The notes under the pieces: generated by a model | Database searches by the model: none | What the model was told of the DNA's origin: nothing | What the model saw: only the letters and a program-made list of their open reading frames with translations | Source of the DNA: Mycolicibacter nonchromogenicus | GTDB lineage: Bacteria > Actinomycetota > Actinomycetes > Mycobacteriales > Mycobacteriaceae | DNA: 64,000 nucleotides | Assembly: GCF_002101775.1 (NCBI RefSeq) | Contig: NZ_LQPI01000033.1 | Span: forward strand, 62,001 to 126,000 | Direction: 5' to 3' | In this document: positions 7,641 to 15,815 of the stretch, one piece after another | How positions within the stretch are numbered: the first letter of the stretch is position 1 | Layout: each line of letters starts with the position of its first letter | Translations under genes and position numbers: made by a program

Positions 7641-10231
7641 TGGAGTACACGCTCAAGGACTACCAGGTCGGTGCGGTTGCGGGTGTGCTCGACAACCTCA
7701 CCCAGGCGCGCACCCTCTACAAGCAGTTCGGCTCCAAGTCCCGGTTCGCGCTGTCGGCCGTGACCGGCGCCGGCAAGACCGTCATGGCTGCCGCCGTCAT
7801 CGAGGCGCTGTTCTTCGGCAGCGACGAGTTCGACTTCGCCGCAGACCCCGGGGCGGTGGTGCTCTGGTTCAGCGACGACCCCAGCCTGAACGAGCAGTCG
7901 CGGCGGCGGATCCAAGCCGCCGGTGGCGAGCAACTCGACTCGCGACTGCGGATCATCGAGTCCACGTTCAACGAGCCGAAGCTGCGCCCCGGGAACGTCT
8001 ACTTCCTCAACGCGCAGAAGCTCAGCAAGGGCAACCGGCTCGTGCGCGGTGACCGCAACGGCGACACCGACGAGATCGCACTGGTGCCGCGCCCCGACGA
8101 GGTGCAGAGCAACATCTACGACGTCATCGCCGAGACGATCGCCGATGAGCGGCTCACGCTGTACTTCGTCCAGGACGAGGCGCACCGCGGATGGAACAAC
8201 TCTTCCGGCGACCGCACGACCATCGTGCAGCGTCTGGTCAACGGACACGGAACCACACCGCCGATGCCGATCGTCTGGGGCATCTCCGCGACGACGCAGA
8301 ACTTCGAGGACGCGTTCAAGGACTCCCCGCAGGGGCGGGTGGCACTGCCGGCGGTAGAGGTGGACTCCGCTCTGGTGCAGGCCTCGGGACTGCTCAAGGA
8401 CGACATCGTCCTGTCGATCCCCAGCGAGTCGCGCACTTTCGACACCGTGCTGCTCAAGCGTGCCGTGCGGAAGGTGATCGCCAGCACCAAGGCGTGGGCT
8501 CAGTACGCGAAGGAACAAGGAGAGACGGACCCCGTCGTGCCGCTACTGGTGGTGCAGGTGCGAGACGGGGATACCGCCGCGACCCAGACCGCGGTCGCGC
8601 GGGCTGTGGAAGCGGTCTTCGAGGAGTGGACGGACCTGCCGACGGCCTCGTTCGCGAACGTCTTCGGCGAGCACCAGGACCTGTCCGTGAACCAGGTGCC
8701 CGTCCCCTATGTGGCACCGGAGACCGTGCAGGAGCAGACGTGGATCCGCGTGCTGTTCGCGAAGACGGCGATCAGCACCGGCTGGGATTGCCCCCGCGCG
8801 GAGGTGCTCGTTTCTTTCCGGCCTGCGGTCGATCCCACCCACATCACACAGCTGCTCGGCCGCATGGTGCGTACTCCGCTGGCGCGCCGGATCCCCGGCA
8901 ACCAGGTGTTGAACTCCGTGGAGTGCCTGCTGCCGTTCTTCGACCGGAAGACGGCGACCGCGGTCGCGGAGGAGCTGATGCGCGGCGCCACCGGCGGCGG
9001 TGACGGTGACTCCGGCGGTGGCCCGGGCCGGCGCGTGCTGTTCGACCCAGTGACGCTCCTACCCAACCCGGAGGTGCCCGAGGAGGTCTGGGAACGCTTC
9101 GACATGCTGCCGGCGCAGACGATCCCGAAGCGTGCCGCGAAGCCCATCAAGCGGCTCACCGCGATCGCCAAGGCACTCTCCGACGACGACCTGATCACCG
9201 ACGCCGGGAAGCAAGCGCACGCACACCTGCACTCCGTCCTCGACGGGCGACGGGTGCAGTACAAGGACAAGATCGACGCGGCGGTCAAGGACGTCATGAC
9301 GATGGAGGGCGAGGAGCTGCGCGGCAAGCTGCACAGCAACACCGCCATCTCCCGTAAGGCCTTCACCGACACCGCCGACCACCGTGCCATTCAGGACGCA
9401 TACCGGGCCGCCGGCCGGATCTTCAGCGCCGACCTCGCGCGGACCTACGTCGGGCACCTTGCCGGCGACGACGCCGACGATGACGAGCTCCGCGACGCGA
9501 CCGTCCAACTCGCAGCGCTGGCACTCGTTCCCGAGGTCGCAGAAGACATCGACGACGAAGCGAACAAGCTCGCCGCCGACTGGCTGCAACAGACGCGGGT
9601 GCAGCGCAAAGGACTGACCGACGAGCGGCAGGCCGTCTACGACGAGCTGGAGTCGATGACCACCCAGCCGCAACCGATTCTGCTCACCCAGCCTCGGACC
9701 GGGCAGGCCGACACCAAGGTGCGCGGCGCCGCCGGCAACGAGTCCGACCTCCCGACGCAGAAGCACCACTTGCTCTGCGACGAGAACGGTGACGTGCCGG
9801 CGAACCTCAACGACTGGGAGACGCTGGTCCTACAGCAGGAGATGAAGGCCGCCGGCTTCGTCGCGTGGTGGCGTAACCCGTCGCGCACCGCGCAGGACTC
9901 GTTGGCGATCGCCTACCGTGACCCGTCGAGCGGCGCGTTCAAGGCGCTGCGGCCGGACTTCCTGTTCTTCTCCCGCCGCGCTGACGGGACGATCGCCGCG
10001 AACATCGTGGACCCTCACGGGCACCACATGTCGGACGCCATGCCGAAGCTGCGCGGCCTCGCTGACTTCGCGGAGACGTTCGGCTCCGAGTACGGACGCA
10101 TCGAGGCGGTCGCGAAGGTCGGCGACACGCTACGGGTGCTGGACCTGACGAAGGAGTCGGTACGCAAGGCTGTGCGGGCCGGAACGGACGCGAAGGCGCT
10201 GTACGAGTCGGACGCCGCGGTGGACTACTGA
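7640..10231 (+). CDS. res: Type III restriction-modification system, Res helicase-nuclease subunit
   Basis: An 863-residue protein beginning MEYTLKDYQ. The Walker A motif VTGAGKT lies near residue 42, the Walker B/DEAH box QDEAHRGW near residue 180, and superfamily 2 motif VI QLLGRMVRT near residue 413, giving a complete helicase core. The C-terminal 150 residues hold a candidate PD-(D/E)xK-type endonuclease domain (LRPDFLFF followed by NIVDPHGHH). Res translocates on DNA with ATP and cuts near the Mod site when two enzymes meet. I used ATG 7640, which overlaps the mod stop; an upstream in-frame start at 7550 would lie inside mod. It is followed after 12 bp by a small nuclease-like gene. Confidence 0.88.
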   Translation: MEYTLKDYQVGAVAGVLDNLTQARTLYKQFGSKSRFALSAVTGAGKTVMAAAVIEALFFGSDEFDFAADPGAVVLWFSDDPSLNEQSRRRIQAAGGEQLDSRLRIIESTFNEPKLRPGNVYFLNAQKLSKGNRLVRGDRNGDTDEIALVPRPDEVQSNIYDVIAETIADERLTLYFVQDEAHRGWNNSSGDRTTIVQRLVNGHGTTPPMPIVWGISATTQNFEDAFKDSPQGRVALPAVEVDSALVQASGLLKDDIVLSIPSESRTFDTVLLKRAVRKVIASTKAWAQYAKEQGETDPVVPLLVVQVRDGDTAATQTAVARAVEAVFEEWTDLPTASFANVFGEHQDLSVNQVPVPYVAPETVQEQTWIRVLFAKTAISTGWDCPRAEVLVSFRPAVDPTHITQLLGRMVRTPLARRIPGNQVLNSVECLLPFFDRKTATAVAEELMRGATGGGDGDSGGGPGRRVLFDPVTLLPNPEVPEEVWERFDMLPAQTIPKRAAKPIKRLTAIAKALSDDDLITDAGKQAHAHLHSVLDGRRVQYKDKIDAAVKDVMTMEGEELRGKLHSNTAISRKAFTDTADHRAIQDAYRAAGRIFSADLARTYVGHLAGDDADDDELRDATVQLAALALVPEVAEDIDDEANKLAADWLQQTRVQRKGLTDERQAVYDELESMTTQPQPILLTQPRTGQADTKVRGAAGNESDLPTQKHHLLCDENGDVPANLNDWETLVLQQEMKAAGFVAWWRNPSRTAQDSLAIAYRDPSSGAFKALRPDFLFFSRRADGTIAANIVDPHGHHMSDAMPKLRGLADFAETFGSEYGRIEAVAKVGDTLRVLDLTKESVRKAVRAGTDAKALYESDAAVDY

Positions 10232-10243
10232 CCAGAACGCACC

Positions 10244-10660
10244 ATGGCCCGCCGCGCTGACTCCGACGAGCACTACACCCTCGACTTGTGCGACGAGGTG
10301 CTCGGCGTGCCCGGCATCCGTCAGGCGCGGTTCGACTGGCTACGCGGAGACCCCACGCCCCGACTGCCCCGCGGGATGACACTCCCCGTCGACGGGTACT
10401 GGCCGGACCTTGGGCTCGTCGTCGAGTTCCAGGAGGAGCAGCACACGCAGCCGTCCCCGTTCTTCGACCGCCGGCACACGGTCTCGGGGATGGGTCGCGG
10501 TGAGCAGCGCCGCCGCTACGACGACCGCAAGCGCACCCTCATTCCCCAGCACGGGTTGCGGCTGGTGGTGATCGAGAAGGCGGCGTTCGTGCTGAAGTCG
10601 CGGAAGATCGACCGTGACCGTGCGCGCGACCTCCAGGTTGTGCGTCGGCACCTGGCGTAG
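10244..10660 (+). CDS. Small nuclease-like protein encoded with type III R-M genes
   Basis: A protein of 138 residues, 12 bp after res and on the same strand, so probably the third gene of the operon. It contains DGYWPDLGLVVEFQEEQH near residues 48-65, where an Asp and an E-x-Q pair on adjacent strands resemble a PD-(D/E)xK nuclease core with Gln in place of Lys. A second charged helix follows (RRRYDDRKRTLIPQHGLRLV), as in Vsr and DUF559-type nucleases, where it precedes the last core strand. No known type III system needs a third subunit, so it may be an accessory nuclease or an independent effector. The exact family was not identified. Confidence 0.55.
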   Translation: MARRADSDEHYTLDLCDEVLGVPGIRQARFDWLRGDPTPRLPRGMTLPVDGYWPDLGLVVEFQEEQHTQPSPFFDRRHTVSGMGRGEQRRRYDDRKRTLIPQHGLRLVVIEKAAFVLKSRKIDRDRARDLQVVRRHLA

Positions 10661-10747
10661 TCGGATGCATCTCCCGGTGTCGCAACGGATGCAGTGGCAC
10701 CGGAGGAGACCTCGCGGTGCATGCGGGTTTCGTCCTACGGTCGCGGC

Positions 10748-10951
10748 ATGGAACCAGGCCATGACGACCAGTTGCTCACCATCCCCGAGGCAATCAGCGC
10801 GCTCAGGATCAGCCGAACCCACTTCTTCCGCCTGAAGCGCCGCGGAGAGATCGTCGGGATCCAGCTCGGCCATCGCACCCTGATCCCCAGCCGCGAGATC
10901 ACCAGGCTGATCGACGAGCGGTACCGGCCACCGGCACCCGACGGGAGCTAG
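10748..10951 (+). CDS. Excisionase-like helix-turn-helix protein
   Basis: A protein of 67 residues with the MerR-like HTH_17 pattern of excisionases and small plasmid regulators: LLTIPEAISALRISRTHFF, a basic stretch LKRRGEI, then IQLGHRTLIPSREITRLI. Such proteins bind near attachment sites and bias a recombinase towards excision, or act as simple regulators. I chose the ATG at 10748; the 87 bp before it hold no other feature. It ends next to the stop of a convergent XRE-type gene. Its place near the right attachment repeat fits a recombination-directionality factor, but no partner integrase is visible. Confidence 0.65.
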   Translation: MEPGHDDQLLTIPEAISALRISRTHFFRLKRRGEIVGIQLGHRTLIPSREITRLIDERYRPPAPDGS

Positions 10952-11236
10952 CTACTCCATCGCCGCGGCCTGCACCGCGGGGTCGGCCGCGATCGCAGCT
11001 GCCAGCTCAGCGGCGGTCATCTCGTATGCCGCGGCGAGGGGAAGGAGTTCAGTGACCCTTGCCGGCCGCTCTCCGCGCTCGGTCCTGCTCAATACCGCCT
11101 TGGAGATCCTGCTCGCCTCGGCGGCCTGATCGAGCGTCAGTCCGGCCCGTTCACGTACGCGGCGTAGCACTGCACCGGCGGCAACGTCGGCCGTCGTGAC
11201 TCGTTTCGGTGTCCATTGCTGTTCGTCGTCACCCAC
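10952..11236 (-). CDS. XRE-family helix-turn-helix regulator
   Basis: A protein of 94 residues starting at GTG 11236. It contains a complete XRE helix-turn-helix: VLRRVRERAGLTLDQAAE, then ASRISKAVLSRTERGERPA, followed by a helix ending the domain. The C-terminus is Ala-rich. The family comprises phage CI-like repressors and R-M control proteins, so it could regulate the island or the R-M operon. It is convergent with the excisionase-like gene, and their stop codons abut at 10951/10952. The frame stays open upstream of 11236 but becomes Arg-rich and unlike protein there, which supports the internal GTG. Confidence 0.65.
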   Translation of the reverse strand: MGDDEQQWTPKRVTTADVAAGAVLRRVRERAGLTLDQAAEASRISKAVLSRTERGERPARVTELLPLAAAYEMTAAELAAAIAADPAVQAAAME

Positions 11237-11295
11237 ACAGCCATGCTTCAGGAGTGGGTGGCCTCGTGGTTGGGGGCGCGCCGGGCGCACATGAA

Positions 11296-11610
11296 TCAGC
11301 GATGACGCGTTCGTCGGGCGCGAACAGTCGACCCGCGAGCAAACATCCCCCAACCCGCTACGTTGCCTGGATACGCTGCAGAAGCGGGAAGTGACGAGGC
11401 GGATGCCTGTGCTGCGGACGTGAAACCGCCGCGGCCCGGTTCGGATACCTGCTGACAGGTGCCCCGATAGGCGAGGAACTTGTTCTCGTTGACGTAGCCG
11501 TTCGCCGCGGCGGCGTTGGCGCACGAGTACTCGTTCGCCGAAGCCGTGCCCGCGTTCACGATCGGCAGTGCGGCGAACACCGTAGTTGCCAAGAGCAGTC
11601 GCGTCCCCAT
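11296..11610 (-). CDS. Small exported protein of unknown function
   Basis: From ATG 11610 the product is 104 residues. It opens with MGTRLLLATTVFAALPIVNA and an Ala-Ser-Ala site, a clear Sec signal peptide with cleavage near residue 25. The mature part begins with NEYSCANAAAANGYVNENKF and has two Cys residues that could form one disulfide. The last 35 residues are Ala, Ser and then Arg-rich and may be read past a former end. I do not recognise the family. It is the last gene before the right attachment repeat and so belongs to the island. Confidence 0.5.
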   Translation of the reverse strand: MGTRLLLATTVFAALPIVNAGTASANEYSCANAAAANGYVNENKFLAYRGTCQQVSEPGRGGFTSAAQASASSLPASAAYPGNVAGWGMFARGSTVRARRTRHR

Positions 11611-11780
11611 AGTGCGCTGAGAGTACCGCCGCCCCATCTCGCTGTCGGGCCGATTCCAACGAGCGCTCGACGCTTCGGAGTGACCCGCGGCGGGGTCAAC
11701 GGGGTCACCGCGCGGGCGATTAAATCCGGAATGGGTCACTCTGGGTCATCGGAGGCCTTGCGACGGCAGTCTCCGGATAC

Positions 11781-11811
11781 AGAAAAACCCACCGTCACCA
11801 GTGGGTTCTCT
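11781..11811 (-). terminator. Intrinsic terminator after tRNA-Phe
   Basis: On the minus strand AACCCAC pairs with GTGGGTT around a short loop and is followed by a run of T. It starts a few bases beyond the 3' end of tRNA-Phe and fits the end of the Glu-Asp-Phe tRNA transcript. It lies just inside the island boundary, so integration must have brought or rebuilt it. Confidence 0.6.
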
Positions 11812-11812
11812 C

Positions 11813-11863
11813 AGTGGCCAGGGCCGGGATCGAACCGGCGACCTTCCGCTTTTCAGGCGGACG
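11813..11863. repeat. Right attachment repeat within tRNA-Phe
   Basis: These 51 bases are identical to 1288-1338. They span the tRNA-Phe 3' end, TPsiC arm, variable loop and anticodon arm plus two bases past the discriminator. This is the island-chromosome boundary that keeps the tRNA intact. Confidence 0.9.
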
Positions 11864-11888
11864 CTCGTACCAACTGAGCTACCTGGCC
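11815..11888 (-). tRNA. tRNA-Phe (GAA)
   Basis: A 74-nt cloverleaf. The acceptor stem GGCCAGG/CCTGGCC, D-arm GCTC/GAGC, anticodon arm TCCGC-CTGAAAA-GCGGA with anticodon GAA, TPsiC arm GCCGG-TTCGATC-CCGGC and discriminator A all pair. CCA is not encoded. The gene is the integration target of the island, and the other two minus-strand tRNAs lie upstream in the same orientation. Confidence 0.97.
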
Positions 11889-11918
11889 GGAAGGCACCAG
11901 GTGCCTCGCCGCGTAAAG

Positions 11919-11992
11919 CGACCCTGACGGGACTTGAACCCGCGACCTCCGCCGTGACAGGGCGGCGCGCTAACCAACTGCGCCACAGGGCC
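11919..11992 (-). tRNA. tRNA-Asp (GTC)
   Basis: A 74-nt cloverleaf with acceptor GGCCCTG/CAGGGTC, anticodon arm CCGCC-CTGTCAC-GGCGG (anticodon GTC), T-arm GCGGG-TTCAAGT-CCCGT and discriminator G. It lies 30 bp upstream of tRNA-Phe, probably in one transcript with it. Confidence 0.97.
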
Positions 11993-12025
11993 TTGCTGTT
12001 CGCTCCGTTATTACTACGATGCGAG

Positions 12026-12098
12026 TACCCCCAACGGGATTCGAACCCGTGCTACCGCCGTGAAAGGGCGGCGTCCTAGGCCACTAGACGATGGGGGC
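12026..12098 (-). tRNA. tRNA-Glu (TTC)
   Basis: A 73-nt cloverleaf with acceptor GCCCCCA/TGGGGGT, anticodon arm CCGCC-CTTTCAC-GGCGG (anticodon TTC), T-arm ACGGG-TTCGAAT-CCCGT and discriminator A. It is first in the minus-strand Glu-Asp-Phe cluster. The 134 bp between it and the divergent tRNA-Lys probably carry both promoters. Confidence 0.97.
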
Positions 12099-12232
12099 CA
12101 GAACCGAATCTCTTCGAGGCACTCGCAACCTTTCACGTTGGGAGCTTGGCTAGCTTAGGGCACAGGGGCCCGAATCCTCAAACCGGTCCCAAGCGGGGCG
12201 CCATCTGGCGGGCGCTATCCTGATTCGGCACG

Positions 12233-12305
12233 GCCCCTATAGCTCAGTTGGTAGAGCTACGGACTTTTAATCCGCAGGTCGCAGGTTCGAGCCCTGCTGG
12301 GGGCA
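12233..12305 (+). tRNA. tRNA-Lys (TTT)
   Basis: A 73-nt cloverleaf on the plus strand with acceptor GCCCCTA/TGGGGGC, D-arm GCTC/GAGC, anticodon loop CTTTTAA (anticodon TTT), T-arm GCAGG-TTCGAGC-CCTGC and discriminator A. The next three bases read CCA. It is divergent from the Glu-Asp-Phe cluster. Confidence 0.96.
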
Positions 12306-12368
12306 CCACACCAACGTCACGCCGACACCGCAAAACCGCGCCGAGCGATCCCCGTCTTGTGACCTTTG

Positions 12369-13283
12369 TCATACCGGCAGACCAGGCAGAACGGCGCTCA
12401 GGTAGGTCAGGTCGTCGAACGCGACCGCCAGCTCGTCGTCGCCGTACTCCAGGCCGCACTCGGCGTAGAGCTCGCGGACCGGGCGGCCCGTCACCGTCCA
12501 GCCGGTGTCGGTCAGGTATTCGATGACGTGGCTGCGTTCGCCGTGGTAGATCAGCTCGCCGATCTCCACGTCGGCCCCCAGCGCCGCCATCTTCTCGCGA
12601 TGTCTGCGCCATTCGGGACCGGCGAACACCGACGTGTCGGCAATGAACTCGCACGCCACCCGGCTGCCCGGCGCGCTCAGCGAGGTGATGGTGTCGAACA
12701 GAGCATCCTGCGCCTCGGGCTGCAGATAGATCAGCAAGCCCTCGGCGCTCCACACGGTGGGAGCCTGCGGGTCGAATCCGGCAGCTCGCAGCGCGGTCGG
12801 CCAGTCATCGCGCAGATCGACGGCGACGGTGCGGCGGATCGCCGTCGGCTTAGCGCCCAGGTCACCCAGCGTGGTGGTCTTGAAGTCGATCACGTCGGGC
12901 AGGTCCACTTCGTAGACCACGGTCCCCGCCGGCCAGTCCAGTCGGTAGGCGCGGGAGTCGAGCCCGGCGGCGAGGATCACCGCCTGCCGGATGCCGCCGC
13001 GCGTTGCCGACAGGAAGTGCTCGTCGAAGAAGCGGGTCCGCACGGCCATGCCGTGGCCCCACTCGTCCGGGTCGTACTCGCCGCCTTCGACCACCGGGAT
13101 ATCGCCGTCGACCATGCGCGTGAAGAAGTCGATGCCCACGGCCCGCACCAGCGGCGCCGCCCACGGGTCGTCGATCAGGTTGTCCGGCGCCGCGGAGGCC
13201 AGGGCACGTTGGGCCGCCACCATGGTCGCGGTCGCCCCCACACTCGTGGCCAAGTCCCAGCTGTCACTGTCGGTACGCGCCAT
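12369..13283 (-). CDS. SAM-dependent methyltransferase, mycobacterial TIGR00027/LCMT-like family
   Basis: A 304-residue protein with the layout of the mycobacterial family usually annotated as putative SAM-dependent O-methyltransferases. The N-terminus is [20 protein letters not shown], followed by the [11 protein letters not shown] segment near residue 40, the SAM motif [14 protein letters not shown] near residue 102, and YEVDLPDVI about 20 residues later. The fold resembles leucine-carboxyl and Ppm-type methyltransferases, but substrates are unknown. Mycobacteria carry many paralogues. It lies 37 bp downstream of the amidohydrolase gene on the same strand and may be the last gene of that operon, though this family is often monocistronic. 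Its stop lies 63 bp from tRNA-Lys. Confidence 0.85.
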   Translation of the reverse strand: MARTDSDSWDLATSVGATATMVAAQRALASAAPDNLIDDPWAAPLVRAVGIDFFTRMVDGDIPVVEGGEYDPDEWGHGMAVRTRFFDEHFLSATRGGIRQAVILAAGLDSRAYRLDWPAGTVVYEVDLPDVIDFKTTTLGDLGAKPTAIRRTVAVDLRDDWPTALRAAGFDPQAPTVWSAEGLLIYLQPEAQDALFDTITSLSAPGSRVACEFIADTSVFAGPEWRRHREKMAALGADVEIGELIYHGERSHVIEYLTDTGWTVTGRPVRELYAECGLEYGDDELAVAFDDLTYLSAVLPGLPV

Positions 13284-13320
13284 CGCAGCCTCTCTCGATT
13301 CCGGAAACTATCTAGCCAGG

Positions 13321-14652
13321 CTACCGACCGTCGTACACCACAGTGCCGGCGACGATCGTCACCGCCACCAGGCCGGCGTCGAGGTCGACCGGGTCACCGC
13401 TGAGCACGCACAGGTCGCCGGGCTCACCGACGGTGATGCGCCGCGATGTCGCGGGCCGATCAGCACGGCCGGTGAACCCTTCCAGGGCGGCACGGGCCGA
13501 AATCCGCTCCCCCGCCCCCAGCACGGCGCCGCTGGGCGTGGCGCGGTGCACGGCTGCACGCATGGCCGCCCACGGATCACCATCGCCGAAGGGCGTGTCG
13601 GTGGACAATGCCACCGGAATGACGTTGCGCTGCAAAGAGGCAACCCGCCACAGCTCATGGTGGCGTTCAGGTTCGACGTCGCCGAGATAGTCGTCACCTC
13701 GTTCGGCGATGAAGTTGGGCTGAGTGACGACGGTGATTCCCAGCGCGGCGAGATCGACCAGCCGGTCCTCGGGCACCACCGCCGCGTGTTCTATGCGGTC
13801 ATCACGGTGCACTCCGGCGGCCTGCCACCCGGCGATGGCGACCGTGAGCTGGGCGTCGGTGACGCAGTGCACTGCGACGCCGTGGTCGCGGGTGTGGTTG
13901 TCGGACAACGCTTCTGTCAATGCATCCAGATCCAGGGTTGCGTCGTCGAGGATGATCTTGGCCGGCCCGAGGGTGACGCCGAGGGCTTCAGCGGCCCCGG
14001 CGGGTGCCATGCAGTGCAGCCGCTGCAGCAGGTCACCGGCGACGCGTGCGGCGGAGAACGCGGCGATGTCGGCGTCGCCATGGCCGGGGGTGGCGTCGGT
14101 GATTCCGGTGACACCGCGGGCCGCCAGCTGCCGGCTCAACCGGGACAGGGGCGGTTCGCGGTGCGGGAGTGCGGGAGCGGGATCGCCGTGCGCGCGCAGC
14201 AGCCGTCCGTCGGGCTGGTCGCTCATCCCGGTGCGGGCCAGACCGGCCGAGTTGAGCACCCACAGCGCGCCGCTGCGGTGCGCCACCCGCACCGGCAGGT
14301 GCGGTGAGAACCGATCCAGCAGTGCGGCGTTGAGTTCGCCGGCGACTGATTCGTGGTAGCCGTAGCCGCGCACCCAACCGTCGACACCGGGGCGCGCGGC
14401 CTTGAGTGCGCCCGCCAATTCGTCGAGGGTGCGCACCTGCGGCGGGCCGAGGCAGACCGAATCCAGCGCCGCCGCCGCCGACCGCAAGTGCACGTGGTGG
14501 TCGTGCAGTCCGGGGATGACGATGGCCTCGCGCGCGTCGAGGACGTCTTCGCCGTGGTAGGCCGTCAATGCCGGGGCGATGTCCTCGATGGTGTCGCCGA
14601 GCCGGATATCGACTTGTGTGCCGTCCAGCAGCACCGCCCGCTGGATCAGCAC
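13321..14652 (-). CDS. Metal-dependent amidohydrolase (YtcJ/amidohydrolase_3-like)
   Basis: A 443-residue enzyme. An N-terminal beta-sandwich leads to the metal-binding motif GLHDHHVHL near residue 48. The barrel follows, with later His-containing strands (DDRIEHAAVV near residue 275) and a C-terminal GEPGDLCVLSGDPVDLD segment that closes the sandwich. These features are typical of the cytosine-deaminase-like superfamily with exo-hydrolase activity on amide, lactam or ester rings. The start is GTG 14652, overlapping the upstream CoA-transferase stop by 7 bp, so the gene is in one operon with a CaiB-like and a crotonase-like gene. This position suggests ring opening or deacylation of a CoA-pathway substrate. 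The exact substrate cannot be read from the sequence. Confidence 0.75.
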   Translation of the reverse strand: MLIQRAVLLDGTQVDIRLGDTIEDIAPALTAYHGEDVLDAREAIVIPGLHDHHVHLRSAAAALDSVCLGPPQVRTLDELAGALKAARPGVDGWVRGYGYHESVAGELNAALLDRFSPHLPVRVAHRSGALWVLNSAGLARTGMSDQPDGRLLRAHGDPAPALPHREPPLSRLSRQLAARGVTGITDATPGHGDADIAAFSAARVAGDLLQRLHCMAPAGAAEALGVTLGPAKIILDDATLDLDALTEALSDNHTRDHGVAVHCVTDAQLTVAIAGWQAAGVHRDDRIEHAAVVPEDRLVDLAALGITVVTQPNFIAERGDDYLGDVEPERHHELWRVASLQRNVIPVALSTDTPFGDGDPWAAMRAAVHRATPSGAVLGAGERISARAALEGFTGRADRPATSRRITVGEPGDLCVLSGDPVDLDAGLVAVTIVAGTVVYDGR

Positions 14653-15815
14653 CGCGCCGCCAGCAGCTCGCCGATCCGGGCGTTGTCGGCCCCCAACGCC
14701 GGCCCGATGGTCTCGATGCGAGGCCGCGGCGGCGGCAGGGCCGGCACCTCACCGACCCGAGCGTGTTCTGGCAGGGCGGCGTAGGTGGCGGCGACGGCGG
14801 CCAATGCCACCGTGATCACCTCGCCCCCACCGCGGGCCATCGAATCGGCTACCGCGGCAGCGGCTTCGATGCCGGTCAGCGGGTCGGCGATGGCGTCCGC
14901 GCAGAACACCGGCTCGCCACCGTCGTCGTAACCCACCAGGCCGCCGGCAACCGCCGTGTCGTCACCGAATCCGGCGCTGGCGCTCTCGGCGCCGTGCGCG
15001 GTGATCTGCAACCACACCCGCCCGGGCCGGCCCGCCACGTCGAGGGGGCTCAGGCCGCGGCGGGCCAGTGCGGCCGGGCGCGAACCTTCCAAGACCACAT
15101 CCGCGGCGGCCAGCAGCTGAGCCAGGGCGCCCGCATCGCGGTCGAAATCCAGTGCGCAGGACAGTTTCCCGCCGTTCATCCAGTCGAAGAAGGCGCTGGG
15201 GCCGGCGCGCGTTCCATCCGGGCGCGACGGACTTTCCACCTTGATCACCGTCGCCCCGGCCTGGGCCAGCAGCTGCCCGCACAGCGGCCCGGCCCACAGT
15301 GAGGTCAGGTCGATGACCAGCGCGCCGCGCAGCCCACGGGCCGGGCCCAGCTCCCCGGCTCGCCGAATCACCGGGGCAGCGGGAGCGGTCTCGCCCAGCA
15401 CTGCGGCAGGCAGATCCAGCAGGCGCGCCCGCTGAACGACCTCGGCCGCCGATCGCCGCTGCGCCCATCCGGCGATCGCCGCCCACAGATCGGAGCACTC
15501 GGCTTCGATCAGAGCGGGCACCGTGTCGAGGTCGTCGGGGCGGGCGAGCGTCAGCGCCCAGCACCCGTCCGCTGCGGCCAGCAGCCGCGAGGCTCCCCCG
15601 GCCGAGATCCGCCCGGCACGCGTCCAGCCCAGCAGACCGGCCCGGCCGGCCAGCAGCTGCGCGGCGTCGGCCTCGACACCGGTCGCGGTGGTGAAGCGGC
15701 CCAGCACCTGCGTAGCGCGCTGCAGCACCGCGGCCCGGGTGAAGTCCGGGCTGCCATGTGGCTGCCCGGTCAGCCAGGCCAGCCCCGAGTCCCCCCAGGC
15801 CTTCTCGAGAGTCAC
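14646..15815 (-). CDS. CaiB-family CoA transferase with apparently permuted domain order
   Basis: A 389-residue protein. Residues 165-389 match the usual N-terminal half of family III CoA transferases: RGLRGALVIDLTSLWAGPLC, then ATVIKVESP, and ADPLTGIEAA with the likely catalytic Asp. Residues 1-155, in contrast, resemble the part that normally follows (DGCWALTLARPDD, then an AAIAGWAQRRSAAEVVQRA helix and LDLPAAVLGE). The order therefore looks circularly permuted, or taken from the middle of a tandem double CaiB protein. The GTG at 15815 overlaps the stop of the upstream crotonase (GTGA). It is part of the four-gene minus-strand operon, opposite the divergent fadD. Confidence 0.65.
   Translation of the reverse strand: MTLEKAWGDSGLAWLTGQPHGSPDFTRAAVLQRATQVLGRFTTATGVEADAAQLLAGRAGLLGWTRAGRISAGGASRLLAAADGCWALTLARPDDLDTVPALIEAECSDLWAAIAGWAQRRSAAEVVQRARLLDLPAAVLGETAPAAPVIRRAGELGPARGLRGALVIDLTSLWAGPLCGQLLAQAGATVIKVESPSRPDGTRAGPSAFFDWMNGGKLSCALDFDRDAGALAQLLAAADVVLEGSRPAALARRGLSPLDVAGRPGRVWLQITAHGAESASAGFGDDTAVAGGLVGYDDGGEPVFCADAIADPLTGIEAAAAVADSMARGGGEVITVALAAVAATYAALPEHARVGEVPALPPPRPRIETIGPALGADNARIGELLAARC

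Larger units (their letters stand above)
1288..11863. mobile_element. tRNA-Phe-integrated genomic island with defence cargo
   Basis: A perfect 51-bp direct repeat (1288-1338 and 11813-11863) bounds the segment. The repeat is the 3' part of tRNA-Phe(GAA), from the anticodon arm to just past the discriminator base. The right copy is inside the intact tRNA and the left copy is the displaced original end, the classic outcome of tyrosine-recombinase integration. Between them lie a replication initiator, an Abi protein, type III R-M genes, two small HTH proteins and gene fragments, while outside lie ordinary chromosomal genes. No integrase can be found on either strand, so the element may be defective, mobilised in trans, or have lost its int gene. 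The 1212-1528 gap holds the left repeat and a short palindrome, CTGGGCAGTGCCCAG, at 1256-1270. Confidence 0.85.

Noticed and set aside
1339-11812. Integrase gene in the island
   Set aside because: No open frame shows the R...HxxR...Y pattern of tyrosine recombinases or a serine-recombinase N-terminus.
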